From the NCBI GenBank assembly GCA_947485425.1, contig CANKSK010000018.1:1-10626 (forward strand): a stretch of 10,626 nucleotides of DNA, in the 5' to 3' direction. Positions within the stretch are counted from its first letter, which is position 1; the number at the start of each line of letters is the position of its first letter. The notes beneath the pieces are model-generated. The model had not been told where the DNA came from. It did not search any database and was given only the letters and a program-made list of their open reading frames with translations. Below, one piece after another: positions 1 through 9,230 of the stretch. A program made the position numbers and the translations under genes. This DNA is from Bacteroidota bacterium. Its GTDB lineage: Bacteria; Bacteroidota; Bacteroidia; AKYH767-A; CANKSK01.

Positions 1-34
1 AAAACAAATTAAATAATCATAAACTAAGAAAAAA

Positions 35-412
35 ATGGCAGATTTAAAATCGTTCGCTGATCAGTTAGTTAACCTGACAGTAAAAGAAGTCAATGAATTG
101 GCAAAAATTTTGAAAGATGAATATGGTATCGAACCTGCTGCTGCTTCAGCTGTCATGGTTGCCGGTGGTGGTGGTGCTGATGCTCCTGCAGCAGCAGAAA
201 AAACAACTTTCGATGTAGTACTTAAATCAGCAGGTGCTGCGAAACTTGCCATTGTTAAATTGGTGAAAGAACTTTCTGGTTTAGGCTTGAAAGAAGCTAA
301 AGATTTAGTTGATGCTGCTCCAAAAGCTGTTAAAGAAGGCATTTCTAAAGAAGAAGCTAACTCTATCAAAGCTGCACTTGAAGAAGCTGGTGCGGAAGTT
401 GAGGTTAAATAA
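35..412 (+). CDS. rplL: 50S ribosomal protein L7/L12 (bL12)
   Basis: This is the stalk protein of the large ribosomal subunit. It sits in multiple copies on L10 and recruits and stimulates the translational GTPases (EF-Tu, EF-G, IF2, RF3). The 125-residue product has the usual length and layout: a helical N-terminal dimerisation domain (about residues 1-36), an Ala/Gly-rich flexible hinge (about 37-55, including a run of four glycines), and a C-terminal factor-binding domain (about 56-125). The C-terminal domain contains the family signature [11 protein letters not shown] and ends [10 protein letters not shown]. The start is the first ATG and gives the canonical MADLK-type N-terminus. It is preceded by an A-rich tract rather than a Shine-Dalgarno sequence. 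The gene lies 133 bases before rpoB, the standard bacterial order, with a strong hairpin in the gap. Nothing is truncated or unusual. Confidence 0.98.
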   Translation: MADLKSFADQLVNLTVKEVNELAKILKDEYGIEPAAASAVMVAGGGGADAPAAAEKTTFDVVLKSAGAAKLAIVKLVKELSGLGLKEAKDLVDAAPKAVKEGISKEEANSIKAALEEAGAEVEVK

Positions 413-445
413 TCTGATCGAATTCCGGATATACAAAGTGGCGAT

Positions 446-470
446 TAGACCCTGATTATTTCAGGGTCTA
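446..470 (+). promoter_or_regulatory. Hairpin in the rplL-rpoB gap, candidate attenuator or processing site
   Basis: A perfect 10-bp inverted repeat (446-455 with 461-470, TAGACCCTGA/TCAGGGTCTA) closes a 5-base loop (TTATT). The bases after it (TTACCATTTA) contain no run of T, so it is not a typical full intrinsic terminator. Its position matches the E. coli rplL-rpoB junction, where partial termination and RNase III cleavage lower rpoBC expression relative to the ribosomal proteins. A similar role here is inferred from position and structure. Confidence 0.6.
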
Positions 471-545
471 TTACCATTTATGTATATTCCTGATTTGCTT
501 GCTATTTTATTTACGTTTTCTCAACTTCTAAACTCAAACCAAAAA

Positions 546-3500
546 ATGATTCAGCACCAAAATCAAAATAAAAGGATAAGCTTTGCTTCGAGTAAAAAAG
601 TTTTAGATTATCCCGATTTTTTAGATATTCAACTTAAATCTTTTCAGGATTTTTTTCAACTCGAGACTACATCAGACAACCGTCATAATGAAGGACTGTT
701 TAAAGTATTCAGTGAGAATTTCCCAATCAGTGATTCCAGAAATAACTTCGTTCTTGAGTTTCTTGATTATTTTGTAGATCCCCCACGTTATTCTCTAGTA
801 GAATGTGTAGAACGCGGTCTTACCTATAGCGTTCCACTAAAAGCCAAATTAAAATTATATTGTACAGATCCAGAACACGAGGATTTTGAAACAATCGTTC
901 AGGATGTTTATTTGGGAACCATTCCCTATATGACACCTAAAGGTACATTTGTTATCAATGGTGCTGAAAGAGTTATTGTTTCTCAGTTGCATCGTTCTCC
1001 AGGTGTATTTTTTGGCCAAAGTAGACATGCCAATGGAACCAAATTATATTCAGCCCGTGTCATTCCTTTTAAAGGTTCTTGGATTGAATTTGCTACAGAC
1101 ATTAATAACGTCATGTATGCATACATTGATAGAAAGAAAAAGTTTCCGGTAACGACCCTCTTAAGGGCTATTGGATTTGAAACAGATAAAGACATTCTAG
1201 AGATTTTCGGACTCGCTGATGAAATAAAAGTCAGTAAAGCGGCTTTGAAAAAGGTGGTTGGCAGAAAATTAGCCGCTAGGGTATTGAAATCATGGCATGA
1301 AGATTTTGTTGATGAGGATACCGGTGAGGTTGTTTCTATCGAAAGAAATGAAGTGATCCTTGAGCGCGAAACATTGCTTGAAGATGATCATATTGATCAA
1401 ATTATTGAAGCTGGTGTTAAGAATATCATTCTTCATAAAACAGAATTAAATGCCGGTGATTATGCCATCATTTATAACACCCTTCAAAAAGATACTTCTA
1501 ATTCTGAGAAAGAGGCTGTTGAACATATTTATCGTCAACTAAGAAATGCCGAACCACCAGATGAGGAAACGGCTCGTGGTATCATCGACAAATTGTTCTT
1601 CTCCGATAAACGTTATGATTTAGGTGAAGTCGGTCGTTATAGAATCAATAAAAAATTAAAATTAGCCATTCCTGCGGATACGAAAGTTCTGACCAAGGAA
1701 GATATCATTTCCATTATCAAGTACCTTATTGAATTAATTAATTCAAAAGCCGAGGTTGATGATATTGATCACTTGAGCAATCGTCGTGTTCGTACCGTTG
1801 GTGAACAATTATATGCCCAATTTGGTGTAGGTTTAGCCCGTATGGCGAGAACCATTAGGGAGAGAATGAATGTTAGGGATAACGAAGTATTTACCCCAGC
1901 GGATTTGATCAATGCGAAAACATTGTCATCTGTAATCAATTCATTCTTTGGTACCAACCAATTATCACAATTTATGGATCAGACAAATCCTCTTGCGGAA
2001 ATTACGCATAAGAGGAGATTGTCTGCACTAGGTCCCGGTGGTCTTTCCCGTGAAAGAGCAGGTTTTGAGGTTCGTGACGTTCATTATACCCATTATGGTC
2101 GTCTGTGTACCATTGAAACGCCTGAAGGACCTAATATCGGTTTGATTTCTTCATTGTGTGTGTATGCCAAAATCAATTCACTTGGTTTTATCGAAACACC
2201 ATATCGTACCATTACAAATGGTAAGGTTGATGTTGATAAACCTGTTGTGTATTTGTCTGCCGAAGAAGAAGATTTTAAAGTTATTGCACAGGCCAATGCC
2301 GATTTCAATAGCGATGGTAAATTCAATACAGCCAAGGTAAAAGCCAGACAGCAAGGTGATTTCCCTATTACGGAGCCTGAAAATCTGAATTTGATGGACG
2401 TTGCTCCAAATCAAATTGCGTCTATTGCAGCTTCCTTGATTCCTTTCCTTGAACATGATGATGCAAACCGTGCCCTGATGGGATCGAATATGCAGCGTCA
2501 GGCAGTTCCATTGCTTCGTCCAGAAGCTCCTGTTGTAGGAACCGGTCTGGAAGCAGCAGTTGCCAAAGATTCTCGTGTTTTAATCAACGCAGAAGGAAAT
2601 GGTGTTGTGGAATATGTTGATGCCAATGAAATTGTAATCCGTTATTCACGCAGTGATGATGAAAAATTAGTAAGCTTTGATGATGACATCAAATCTTATC
2701 GTCTTACGAAATTTCAAAAAACCAATCAGAGTACTTCAATCAACTTGAAACCTATTGTTAAAAAGGGTGAGAAAGTTACTCCTGGTCAAGTTCTTTGCGA
2801 AGGTTACGCTACACAAGATGGTGAATTGGCTTTGGGAAGAAACCTTAAAGTGGCGTTCATGCCTTGGAAAGGGTATAATTTCGAGGATGCGATTGTGATT
2901 TCAGAACGCGTAGTTCGTGAGGATATATTTACATCTATTCATATTGATGAGTATAGTCTTGAAGTAAGAGATACCAAACGTGGTTTGGAAGAACTTACTT
3001 CAGATATTCCAAACGTGAGTGAAGAAGCTACCAAAGACTTGGATGAGAATGGTTTGATTCGTGTTGGTGCTGAAATCACTGAAGGGGATATTTTAATTGG
3101 TAAGATTACACCAAAAGGCGAGACAGATCCTTCTCCTGAAGAAAAACTGCTCAGAGCTATTTTTGGTGATAAAGCTGGCGATGTGAAAGATGCTTCTTTG
3201 AAAGTACCACCATCTGTTAAGGGTGTGGTGATTCAAAAGAAATTATTTTCTCGTGCCGTAAAAGATAAAAATGCCAAAGCTGAGGAAAAGGAACTGATTG
3301 CAAAACTTGATAAAGAGAATGCAAAAAGTATTGCTGAACTCAAATCTAAATTGGTTGATAAGCTTTTCATCTTGGTGAGTGGAAAAACCTCTCAAGGTGT
3401 GATGAATATGTTTAAAGAAGTTTTGATTCCAAAAGGAGCTAAGTTTTCTCAAAAAGTTCTTTCGGATCTTGATTTCTCAAACATCAATCCCAATAAGTGG

Positions 3501-4358
3501 ACAACCGATAAAGACAAAAACGATCAGATTAAAGTTTTATTACATAATTTCAATATCAAGCAAAATGATTTGCTTGGGGCATACAAACGTCAGAAATTTG
3601 CCATTACCATCGGTGATGAGCTACCTGCGGGAATTATGCAACTTGCCAAAATTTATATTGCCAAAAAACGGAAGTTAAAAGTAGGTGATAAAATGGCCGG
3701 TCGTCATGGTAATAAAGGTATCGTTGCTCGTATTGTTAGAGATGAAGATATGCCATTTCTTGATGATGGAACCCCTGTTGATATCGTATTGAACCCGCTA
3801 GGGGTGCCTTCTCGTATGAACTTGGGTCAGATTTATGAAACCGTTTTAGGATGGGCCGGAGAGAAATTGGGAATGAAGTTTGCCACCCCTATTTTTGATG
3901 GCGCTTCTTTAGATCAAATCGATGAGTATGTCAGCAAGGCGGGATTACCTCGTTATGGCAGTACGTATTTAAATGATGGAAATTCCGGTTTGAAATTCGA
4001 TCAGCCAGCAACTGTAGGTGTGATTTATATGCTTAAACTCGGTCACATGGTTGATGATAAGATGCATGCGCGTTCTATCGGTCCATATTCTCTTATTACA
4101 CAGCAACCATTGGGCGGAAAGGCTCAATTTGGAGGCCAGAGATTTGGTGAGATGGAGGTTTGGGCTATTGAGGCCTTTGGTGCTTCAAATATCCTACAGG
4201 AATTGTTGACCATCAAATCGGATGATGTATTGGGAAGAGCCAAAGCCTATGAAAATATCGTGAAAGGCGATAATATGGGTACGCCAGGTATTCCTGAATC
4301 ATTTAACGTTTTACTTCATGAATTGAGAGGTTTATGTCTTAAAGTATCCCTTGATTAA
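546..4358 (+). CDS. rpoB: DNA-directed RNA polymerase subunit beta
   Basis: This is the beta subunit of the RNA polymerase core, which forms one pincer of the clamp and part of the active centre. The 1270-residue product is complete. The rifampicin region at about residues 467-500 reads like wild type, with D478, H488 and S493 in place of E. coli D516, H526 and S531, which predicts sensitivity. The active-centre motif GYNFEDA has E780 and D781, and [11 protein letters not shown] is at 1048-1058. The C-terminal clamp motif with [18 protein letters not shown] is present. A Lys/Glu-rich insertion at about 903-1012, where E. coli has SI2, is lineage-typical. T522 replaces a usually conserved proline (E. 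coli P560). An in-frame ATG at 480 would add 22 hydrophobic residues. I prefer 546 because homologues begin about there and because its A-rich leader matches those of rplL and rpoC. The stop codon lies in a hairpin loop. Confidence 0.97.
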   Translation: MIQHQNQNKRISFASSKKVLDYPDFLDIQLKSFQDFFQLETTSDNRHNEGLFKVFSENFPISDSRNNFVLEFLDYFVDPPRYSLVECVERGLTYSVPLKAKLKLYCTDPEHEDFETIVQDVYLGTIPYMTPKGTFVINGAERVIVSQLHRSPGVFFGQSRHANGTKLYSARVIPFKGSWIEFATDINNVMYAYIDRKKKFPVTTLLRAIGFETDKDILEIFGLADEIKVSKAALKKVVGRKLAARVLKSWHEDFVDEDTGEVVSIERNEVILERETLLEDDHIDQIIEAGVKNIILHKTELNAGDYAIIYNTLQKDTSNSEKEAVEHIYRQLRNAEPPDEETARGIIDKLFFSDKRYDLGEVGRYRINKKLKLAIPADTKVLTKEDIISIIKYLIELINSKAEVDDIDHLSNRRVRTVGEQLYAQFGVGLARMARTIRERMNVRDNEVFTPADLINAKTLSSVINSFFGTNQLSQFMDQTNPLAEITHKRRLSALGPGGLSRERAGFEVRDVHYTHYGRLCTIETPEGPNIGLISSLCVYAKINSLGFIETPYRTITNGKVDVDKPVVYLSAEEEDFKVIAQANADFNSDGKFNTAKVKARQQGDFPITEPENLNLMDVAPNQIASIAASLIPFLEHDDANRALMGSNMQRQAVPLLRPEAPVVGTGLEAAVAKDSRVLINAEGNGVVEYVDANEIVIRYSRSDDEKLVSFDDDIKSYRLTKFQKTNQSTSINLKPIVKKGEKVTPGQVLCEGYATQDGELALGRNLKVAFMPWKGYNFEDAIVISERVVREDIFTSIHIDEYSLEVRDTKRGLEELTSDIPNVSEEATKDLDENGLIRVGAEITEGDILIGKITPKGETDPSPEEKLLRAIFGDKAGDVKDASLKVPPSVKGVVIQKKLFSRAVKDKNAKAEEKELIAKLDKENAKSIAELKSKLVDKLFILVSGKTSQGVMNMFKEVLIPKGAKFSQKVLSDLDFSNINPNKWTTDKDKNDQIKVLLHNFNIKQNDLLGAYKRQKFAITIGDELPAGIMQLAKIYIAKKRKLKVGDKMAGRHGNKGIVARIVRDEDMPFLDDGTPVDIVLNPLGVPSRMNLGQIYETVLGWAGEKLGMKFATPIFDGASLDQIDEYVSKAGLPRYGSTYLNDGNSGLKFDQPATVGVIYMLKLGHMVDDKMHARSIGPYSLITQQPLGGKAQFGGQRFGEMEVWAIEAFGASNILQELLTIKSDDVLGRAKAYENIVKGDNMGTPGIPESFNVLLHELRGLCLKVSLD

Positions 4359-4371
4359 ATCAAGGGGTACT
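4343..4371 (+). promoter_or_regulatory. Hairpin across the rpoB stop codon, rpoB-rpoC junction
   Basis: The arms 4343-4355 and 4359-4371 form a 13-bp stem with a single U-G wobble (4347-4367). The 3-base loop, 4356-4358, is exactly the TAA stop codon of rpoB. No T-tract follows, so termination is unlikely to be its main role. RNA processing, protection of the upstream mRNA 3' end, pausing, or control of beta' translation are possible. The structure is read directly from the sequence; the role is inferred. Confidence 0.6.
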
Positions 4372-4435
4372 CAATTCTAAATGAGGTAATTATATCAAAA
4401 ATAAGGTTTACATCTTATAAACTTAACAAAAGAAA

Positions 4436-7400
4436 ATGGCAATCAGAAAAGATCAAAAAATAAAAAGCAATTTTCAGACCATTACCATCAGCCTTGCTTC
4501 ACCAGAGGATATTCTGGCGCAGTCAAGTGGTGAGGTACTTAAACCAGAAACCATCAATTATCGTACATATAAGCCCGAAAGAGACGGACTTTTTTGTGAG
4601 CGTATTTTTGGTCCGGTAAAGGATTGGGAATGTCATTGTGGAAAATATAAAAGAATTCGTTACAAAGGCATCGTTTGCGATCGTTGCGGAGTAGAGGTAA
4701 CAGAAAAAAAGGTAAGACGTGAAAGAATGGGACACATCAGTTTGGTTGTTCCTGTTGCGCATATTTGGTATTTTAGATCTCTACCAAATAAAATCGGTTA
4801 TTTATTGGGATTACCTTCTAAAAAGCTCGATTTAATTATTTATTATGAGCGCTACGTAGTTATTCAGTCTGGTATTAAAGGTGCTGATGGAATCAATTAC
4901 TTAGATTTCCTTACCGAAGAAGAGTATCTGACTATCCTTGAGAATTTACCCAAGGAAAATCAGCATTTAGATGATGCAGATCCAAACAAATTTATTGCGC
5001 GTATGGGCGCAGAGGCATTAGCTGATTTATTGGGTCGTTTAAAGTTAGATGATTTATCCTTTAAATTGAGACATCAAGCCAATACAGAAACCTCGCAGCA
5101 ACGTAAAAATGAGGCATTAAAGCGTTTACAAGTAGTGGAGGCTTTCAGAAATGCCAATTCTCGTATTGAGAATAGTCCTGAGTGGATGATTGTAAAAGTA
5201 GTTCCAGTGATTCCACCGGAATTAAGACCACTTGTTCCATTGGATGGTGGTAGATTTGCTACTTCGGATTTGAACGATTTATACAGAAGGGTTATCATTC
5301 GTAACAATCGATTGAAACGATTGATTGAGATTAAAGCTCCTGATGTCATTTTAAGAAATGAAAAAAGGATGTTACAGGAAGCTGTAGATTCTTTATTCGA
5401 TAACTCTCGTAAAGTAAATGCAGTTAAGACTGAATCCAATAGAGCACTGAAATCACTTTCTGATAGCTTGAAAGGTAAACAAGGTCGTTTCCGTCAAAAC
5501 TTACTTGGAAAACGTGTGGATTATTCTGCTCGTTCGGTTATTGTTGTAGGGCCGGAATTGAAATTGCACGAATGTGGTCTTCCAAAAGATATGGCAGCAG
5601 AGCTTTTCAAACCATTTATCATCCGCAAGATGATTGAAAGAGGGGTTGTAAAGACTGTGAAGTCAGCGAAGAAAATTGTTGACAGAAAAGATCCTATCGT
5701 TTGGGATATTTTAGAGAATGTGTTAAAAGGACACCCTGTCATGTTAAACAGGGCCCCAACACTTCACAGATTAGGTATTCAGGCCTTTCAGCCTAAGTTG
5801 ATTGAAGGAAAAGCGATTCAATTGCATCCATTGGTATGTACCGCTTTCAACGCGGATTTTGACGGTGATCAGATGGCCGTTCACGTGCCACTAGGAAATG
5901 CCGCAATTTTAGAAGCTCAGACCTTGATGCTTGCTTCACATAATATTTTGAACCCTGCAAATGGTGCACCGGTAACGGTTCCATCTCAGGATATGGTTTT
6001 GGGTCTTTATTATATTACCAAAGGCCGCAGAAGTGAAGGAGATGTGATTGTAAAAGGAGAAGGTTTGGCATTCTATTCATCAGAAGAAGTTATCATTGCC
6101 CATAATGAAGGCCGTGTAGAGCTTCATGCGTACATCAGGGTGAAAACCCGTGTGATGGAGGATGGCGTTCTGATTAATAAATTGATTGAAACCACTGTTG
6201 GTAAAGTACTCTTTAATGAAGTCGTTCCGAAGGAAATGGGCTTTATCAATGACCTTCTTACCAAGAAAGCACTTCGTGAAATCATCAGTGATGTATTAAA
6301 AGCTACCGGTATTGCCAGAACAGCTCAGTTTTTGGATGATATCAAAGACCTTGGATTTACCATGGCCTTTAAAGGTGGTTTGTCATTCAATCTTGCGGAT
6401 ATTAATATTCCGGATGAGAAAGAAGTACTTATTAAGAAAGCAAATGTTGAAGTTGAAGAAGTTTTGGGTAACTACAACATGGGTTTCATTACCTTTAATG
6501 AACGTTATAACCAGATTATTGATATTTGGACACGTACCAATTCTAAAATTACGGAAAGTTTGCTGAAACATTTGGCAAGTGATAAACAAGGATTTAATTC
6601 TGTGTTTATGATGCTTGACTCAGGTGCAAGGGGATCTAAAGAACAGATTCGTCAGTTAGGTGGTATGCGTGGTCTGATGGCTAAGCCACAGAAATCAGGT
6701 GCTTCCGGTGGTGAGATTATTGAAAATCCGATTCTTTCGAATTTCAAGGAAGGTCTATCCATTTTGGAATACTTTATTTCTACCCACGGTGCGCGTAAAG
6801 GTCTTGCGGATACCGCTTTGAAAACAGCTGATGCCGGTTACTTGACTCGTCGTCTTGTCGATGTGGCTCAGGATGTGATTATCAATGAAAATGATTGTGG
6901 AACCTTGAGAGGTCTTGCAGAGTCGGCATTAAAGAACAATGAAGATATAGTTGAAAGTTTATATGATCGTATTTTGGGTAGGGTATCTGTTCATGATATT
7001 TTTCATCCAATTACCAATGAACTGATTGTTTCTTCAGGTGATGAAATTATTGAAAACATTGCTGTTAAGATCGAAGAATCACCGATAGAGGTTGTTGAAA
7101 TCCGTTCAGTACTTACCTGCGAATCTAAAAAAGGGGTTTGTGCGAAATGTTATGGACGTAATCTAGCGACCGGTCGTATGGTTCAAAGAGGTGAAGCGGT
7201 TGGTGTAATTGCAGCTCAGTCAATTGGTGAGCCAGGTACACAGTTGACACTGAGAACCTTCCACGTGGGTGGTACAGCGTCAAAAATTGCTTCTGAATCA
7301 AAAATTGAAGCCAAATATGCTGGTATCATTGATTTTGAAGAAGTAAGGACCGTAGAATATACATCAGGTGATATTAAGCATGATGTGGTATTGGGTCGTT

Positions 7401-8734
7401 CAGGCGAATTCAGAATTGTAGATGCGAATACCAAAAATGTATTGGCAACCAGCAATATTCCTTATGGTTCACGCTTGTATGTAAAAGCAGGTCAGAAACT
7501 CAGCAAAGGCCAATTGATTTGTGATTGGGATCCTTACAATGCGGTTATTATATCTGAATTCAGCGGTAAAATTTCTTATGAAAATATCGAAGATGGTATA
7601 ACCTTCAGGGAAGAATCCGATGAACAAACCGGTTATAAGGAAAAGGTAATTATTGATAGCCGTGATAAAACAAAAAATCCTGTTATCAAAATTGTTACCG
7701 GTAAAGACAAGGCAGTTGTGAAGGCCTATAACATTCCAGTAGGGGCTCACGTTGTTGTAAACGAAGGTGCTGCTATTGGCGCGGGAGATGTACTTGTTAA
7801 AATTCCTCGTGCAACGGGTAAAACGGGTGATATTACCGGTGGTCTTCCAAGGGTAACGGAGTTATTTGAAGCTCGTAATCCTTCGAATCCTGCCGTTGTA
7901 TCTGAAATTGATGGTGTTGTAACCTATGGTGGCATCAAACGTGGTAATAGGGAGATTATCATCACATCGAGAGAAGGTGATGTTAAAAGATACCTTGTAT
8001 CATTAAGTAAGCACATCCTCGTACAAGATAATGACTTTATCCGTGCAGGATCTGCTTTATCAGATGGTGCCATAACGCCTTCCGATATTTTATCTATCAA
8101 AGGGCCTTCAATGGTTCAAGAATATTTGGTAAATGAGATTCAGGAAGTATATCGTTTACAGGGTGTGAAAATTAATGATAAACACTTTGAAGTGATTGTG
8201 CGTCAGATGATGCGTAAAGTTATCATTGAAGATCCAGGAGATACCAAGTTCCTTGAAAAAGAAGCCGTTGATAAATTAGATTTCTTAACTGAAAATGATT
8301 GGATATTTGACAAGAAAATTGTTACTGATCCAGGAGATTCAGCTAATTTGAAACAAGGTCAGGTTATTACAGTTCGTAAGCTGAGAGATGAAAATTCCAT
8401 GTTGAAGCGTAAGGATTTGAAGTTGGCTGAAGCAAACGATGCGATGCCTGCTACTTCCTTCCCATTGTTACAAGGAATTACCCAAGCCTCTTTACATACC
8501 AAGAGCTGGATATCTGCTGCATCCTTCCAGGAAACGACAAAAGTACTTAACGAAGCCGCTATTGCCGGTAAAGTTGATGAATTGTTGGGACTGAAAGAAA
8601 ATGTTATCGTAGGTCATCTGATTCCGGCTGGAACCGGCTTAAGAGAATACGAAAAATTGATTGTAGGTTCTCAGGAAGAATATGATTTGCTTATGGCCTC
8701 TAAAAAAGAAGCTGGAGCAGAGATTGAATCCTAA
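4436..8734 (+). CDS. rpoC: DNA-directed RNA polymerase subunit beta'
   Basis: This is the largest core subunit of RNA polymerase and holds the catalytic magnesium. The 1432-residue product is complete. In order it has the N-terminal zinc ribbon (C66, C68, C81, C84), the lid/rudder/switch region with [19 protein letters not shown], and the catalytic NADFDGDQ motif (D474, D476, D478). The second zinc site follows (C821, C895, C902, C905), then the bridge helix/trigger loop segment [16 protein letters not shown] with H943 as the trigger-loop histidine. A long insertion splits the trigger loop between about residues 947 and 1131, where E. coli has SI3, before [15 protein letters not shown] resumes. 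The start [13 protein letters not shown] is the usual type for this phylum and has an A-rich leader. The gene lies 77 bases after rpoB on the same strand with no convincing promoter between, so co-transcription is expected. A clear terminator follows 22 bases after the stop. Confidence 0.98.
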   Translation: MAIRKDQKIKSNFQTITISLASPEDILAQSSGEVLKPETINYRTYKPERDGLFCERIFGPVKDWECHCGKYKRIRYKGIVCDRCGVEVTEKKVRRERMGHISLVVPVAHIWYFRSLPNKIGYLLGLPSKKLDLIIYYERYVVIQSGIKGADGINYLDFLTEEEYLTILENLPKENQHLDDADPNKFIARMGAEALADLLGRLKLDDLSFKLRHQANTETSQQRKNEALKRLQVVEAFRNANSRIENSPEWMIVKVVPVIPPELRPLVPLDGGRFATSDLNDLYRRVIIRNNRLKRLIEIKAPDVILRNEKRMLQEAVDSLFDNSRKVNAVKTESNRALKSLSDSLKGKQGRFRQNLLGKRVDYSARSVIVVGPELKLHECGLPKDMAAELFKPFIIRKMIERGVVKTVKSAKKIVDRKDPIVWDILENVLKGHPVMLNRAPTLHRLGIQAFQPKLIEGKAIQLHPLVCTAFNADFDGDQMAVHVPLGNAAILEAQTLMLASHNILNPANGAPVTVPSQDMVLGLYYITKGRRSEGDVIVKGEGLAFYSSEEVIIAHNEGRVELHAYIRVKTRVMEDGVLINKLIETTVGKVLFNEVVPKEMGFINDLLTKKALREIISDVLKATGIARTAQFLDDIKDLGFTMAFKGGLSFNLADINIPDEKEVLIKKANVEVEEVLGNYNMGFITFNERYNQIIDIWTRTNSKITESLLKHLASDKQGFNSVFMMLDSGARGSKEQIRQLGGMRGLMAKPQKSGASGGEIIENPILSNFKEGLSILEYFISTHGARKGLADTALKTADAGYLTRRLVDVAQDVIINENDCGTLRGLAESALKNNEDIVESLYDRILGRVSVHDIFHPITNELIVSSGDEIIENIAVKIEESPIEVVEIRSVLTCESKKGVCAKCYGRNLATGRMVQRGEAVGVIAAQSIGEPGTQLTLRTFHVGGTASKIASESKIEAKYAGIIDFEEVRTVEYTSGDIKHDVVLGRSGEFRIVDANTKNVLATSNIPYGSRLYVKAGQKLSKGQLICDWDPYNAVIISEFSGKISYENIEDGITFREESDEQTGYKEKVIIDSRDKTKNPVIKIVTGKDKAVVKAYNIPVGAHVVVNEGAAIGAGDVLVKIPRATGKTGDITGGLPRVTELFEARNPSNPAVVSEIDGVVTYGGIKRGNREIIITSREGDVKRYLVSLSKHILVQDNDFIRAGSALSDGAITPSDILSIKGPSMVQEYLVNEIQEVYRLQGVKINDKHFEVIVRQMMRKVIIEDPGDTKFLEKEAVDKLDFLTENDWIFDKKIVTDPGDSANLKQGQVITVRKLRDENSMLKRKDLKLAEANDAMPATSFPLLQGITQASLHTKSWISAASFQETTKVLNEAAIAGKVDELLGLKENVIVGHLIPAGTGLREYEKLIVGSQEEYDLLMASKKEAGAEIES

Positions 8735-8756
8735 ACTATGCTAAATTGAATGAATG

Positions 8757-8788
8757 GAATCCCGGTAATTTTTGCCGGGATTCTTTTT
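8757..8788 (+). terminator. Intrinsic terminator of the rplL-rpoB-rpoC operon
   Basis: A perfect 9-bp GC-rich stem (8757-8765 GAATCCCGG with 8775-8783 CCGGGATTC) is extended inward by a U-G and two A-U pairs to a TTT loop. It is followed directly by five T residues (8784-8788). This is a textbook rho-independent terminator at the end of rpoC and separates the polymerase operon from the next gene. Confidence 0.9.
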
Positions 8789-8795
8789 ATAATCC

Positions 8796-8812
8796 TTATT
8801 TTGTAATTTTTG
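8796..8812 (+). promoter_or_regulatory. Possible promoter of the DUF3467 gene
   Basis: Just after the rpoC terminator, two overlapping near-matches to the Bacteroidota -7 box TAnnTTTG occur: TTATTTTG (8796-8803, one mismatch) and TAATTTTTG (8804-8812, one extra base). Either would give a leader of roughly 25-35 bases before the ATG at 8843. No well-spaced upstream TTG element is visible, so this is weak. It is proposed because the terminator implies that the gene needs its own promoter or depends on readthrough. Confidence 0.25.
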
Positions 8813-8842
8813 TTTGTACGTATTAATTCAATAATCTAAAAA

Positions 8843-9157
8843 ATGGAGATCGAAAATACCAATCCGAATCAACTCAATATTGAACTTAGCGAAGAAGTTG
8901 CTGATGGAACCTATTCAAATTTGGCCATTATAACCCATTCGAATTCTGAATTTGTGATAGACTTTGTAAAGGTGATGCCGGGCGTACCGAAGGCAAAAGT
9001 TAAATCCAGAATTATACTAACGCCTCAGCATGCAAAAAGGCTGTTGTCTGCTCTTGCTGATAATGTATCAAAATATGAGTCGGTACATGGTAGCATCAAG
9101 CAAACAGAAGGAGTAGGTATTCCAATGAATTTTGGTGGCCCTACTGCACAGGCTTAG
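8843..9157 (+). CDS. DUF3467 family protein, function unknown
   Basis: This is a small cytosolic protein of 104 residues with no signal peptide or membrane segment. It matches the DUF3467 family. The recognisable core is IELSEEVADGTYSNLAIITH at the start, then a hydrophobic strand with FVIDFVKVMPG, a basic segment around KAKVKSRIILTP, and a helix with HAKRLLSALADNV (about residues 63-75). The tail from about 85 on is Gly/Pro-rich and probably disordered. From general knowledge, DUF3467 genes often lie next to rpoC in Bacteroidota. No biochemical function is known to me, so I infer none beyond a possible link to transcription from the neighbourhood. It is separated from rpoC by a strong terminator and 108 bases, and it converges on the PLP enzyme gene, whose stop is 61 bases away. 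The ATG is preceded by an A-rich tract, CTAAAAA. Confidence 0.9.
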   Translation: MEIENTNPNQLNIELSEEVADGTYSNLAIITHSNSEFVIDFVKVMPGVPKAKVKSRIILTPQHAKRLLSALADNVSKYESVHGSIKQTEGVGIPMNFGGPTAQA

Positions 9158-9210
9158 TGAGTAGAAAACAACCCATAACGAGAAAAGTTTGTAAGGCTAT
9201 GCTTTCTGTT

Positions 9211-9230
9211 GGTATGTTTTATAACATGCC
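9211..9230 (+). terminator. Weak hairpin in the convergent gap, possible terminator for the DUF3467 gene
   Basis: GGTATGTT (9211-9218) pairs with AACATGCC (9223-9230) around the loop TTAT. In the + strand RNA this is an 8-bp stem with one U-G wobble, followed by TTTGGATTTG, which is only partly T-rich. It overlaps the 3' end of the opposite gene, whose stop triplet (9219-9221) is in the loop. On the - strand RNA the wobble becomes an A-C mismatch, so the structure is better formed in + transcripts. No other terminator candidate is seen in this gap. Confidence 0.3.

Noticed and set aside
61..369. 102-codon open frame on the - strand over rplL
   Set aside because: Its Ala/Pro-rich translation is the complement of the Ala/Gly-rich L7/L12 coding sequence.
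480..545. N-terminal 22-residue extension of beta from the ATG at 480
   Set aside because: Homologues start near residue 23 of this frame, and the ATG at 546 has the same A-rich leader as rplL and rpoC. The longer form is kept only as an open alternative.
3252..3581. Possible intein or foreign insertion in beta (about residues 903-1012)
   Set aside because: It lacks intein splice-junction residues and sits where E. coli also has a lineage insertion (SI2). It fits normal Bacteroidota beta.
4359..4463. Readthrough of the rpoB stop: the frame stays open for 34 codons and overlaps the rpoC start
   Set aside because: An open stretch of this length is not rare by chance, the added residues resemble nothing known, and the frame differs from rpoC so it gives no beta-beta' fusion.
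5074..5439. 121-codon open frame on the - strand inside rpoC
   Set aside because: It lies entirely inside a conserved gene on the other strand, has no recognisable motif and no promoter; it is a shadow of rpoC coding.
7274..7828. Long segment splitting the beta' trigger loop (about residues 947-1131)
   Set aside because: This corresponds in position to the known SI3-type insertion. It is in frame, and the trigger loop resumes normally after it.
8702..8734. Similarity of the RpoC C-terminus ([10 protein letters not shown]) to the L7/L12 C-terminus ([10 protein letters not shown])
   Set aside because: The match is short, low in complexity and most likely coincidental; no extended DNA similarity is present.
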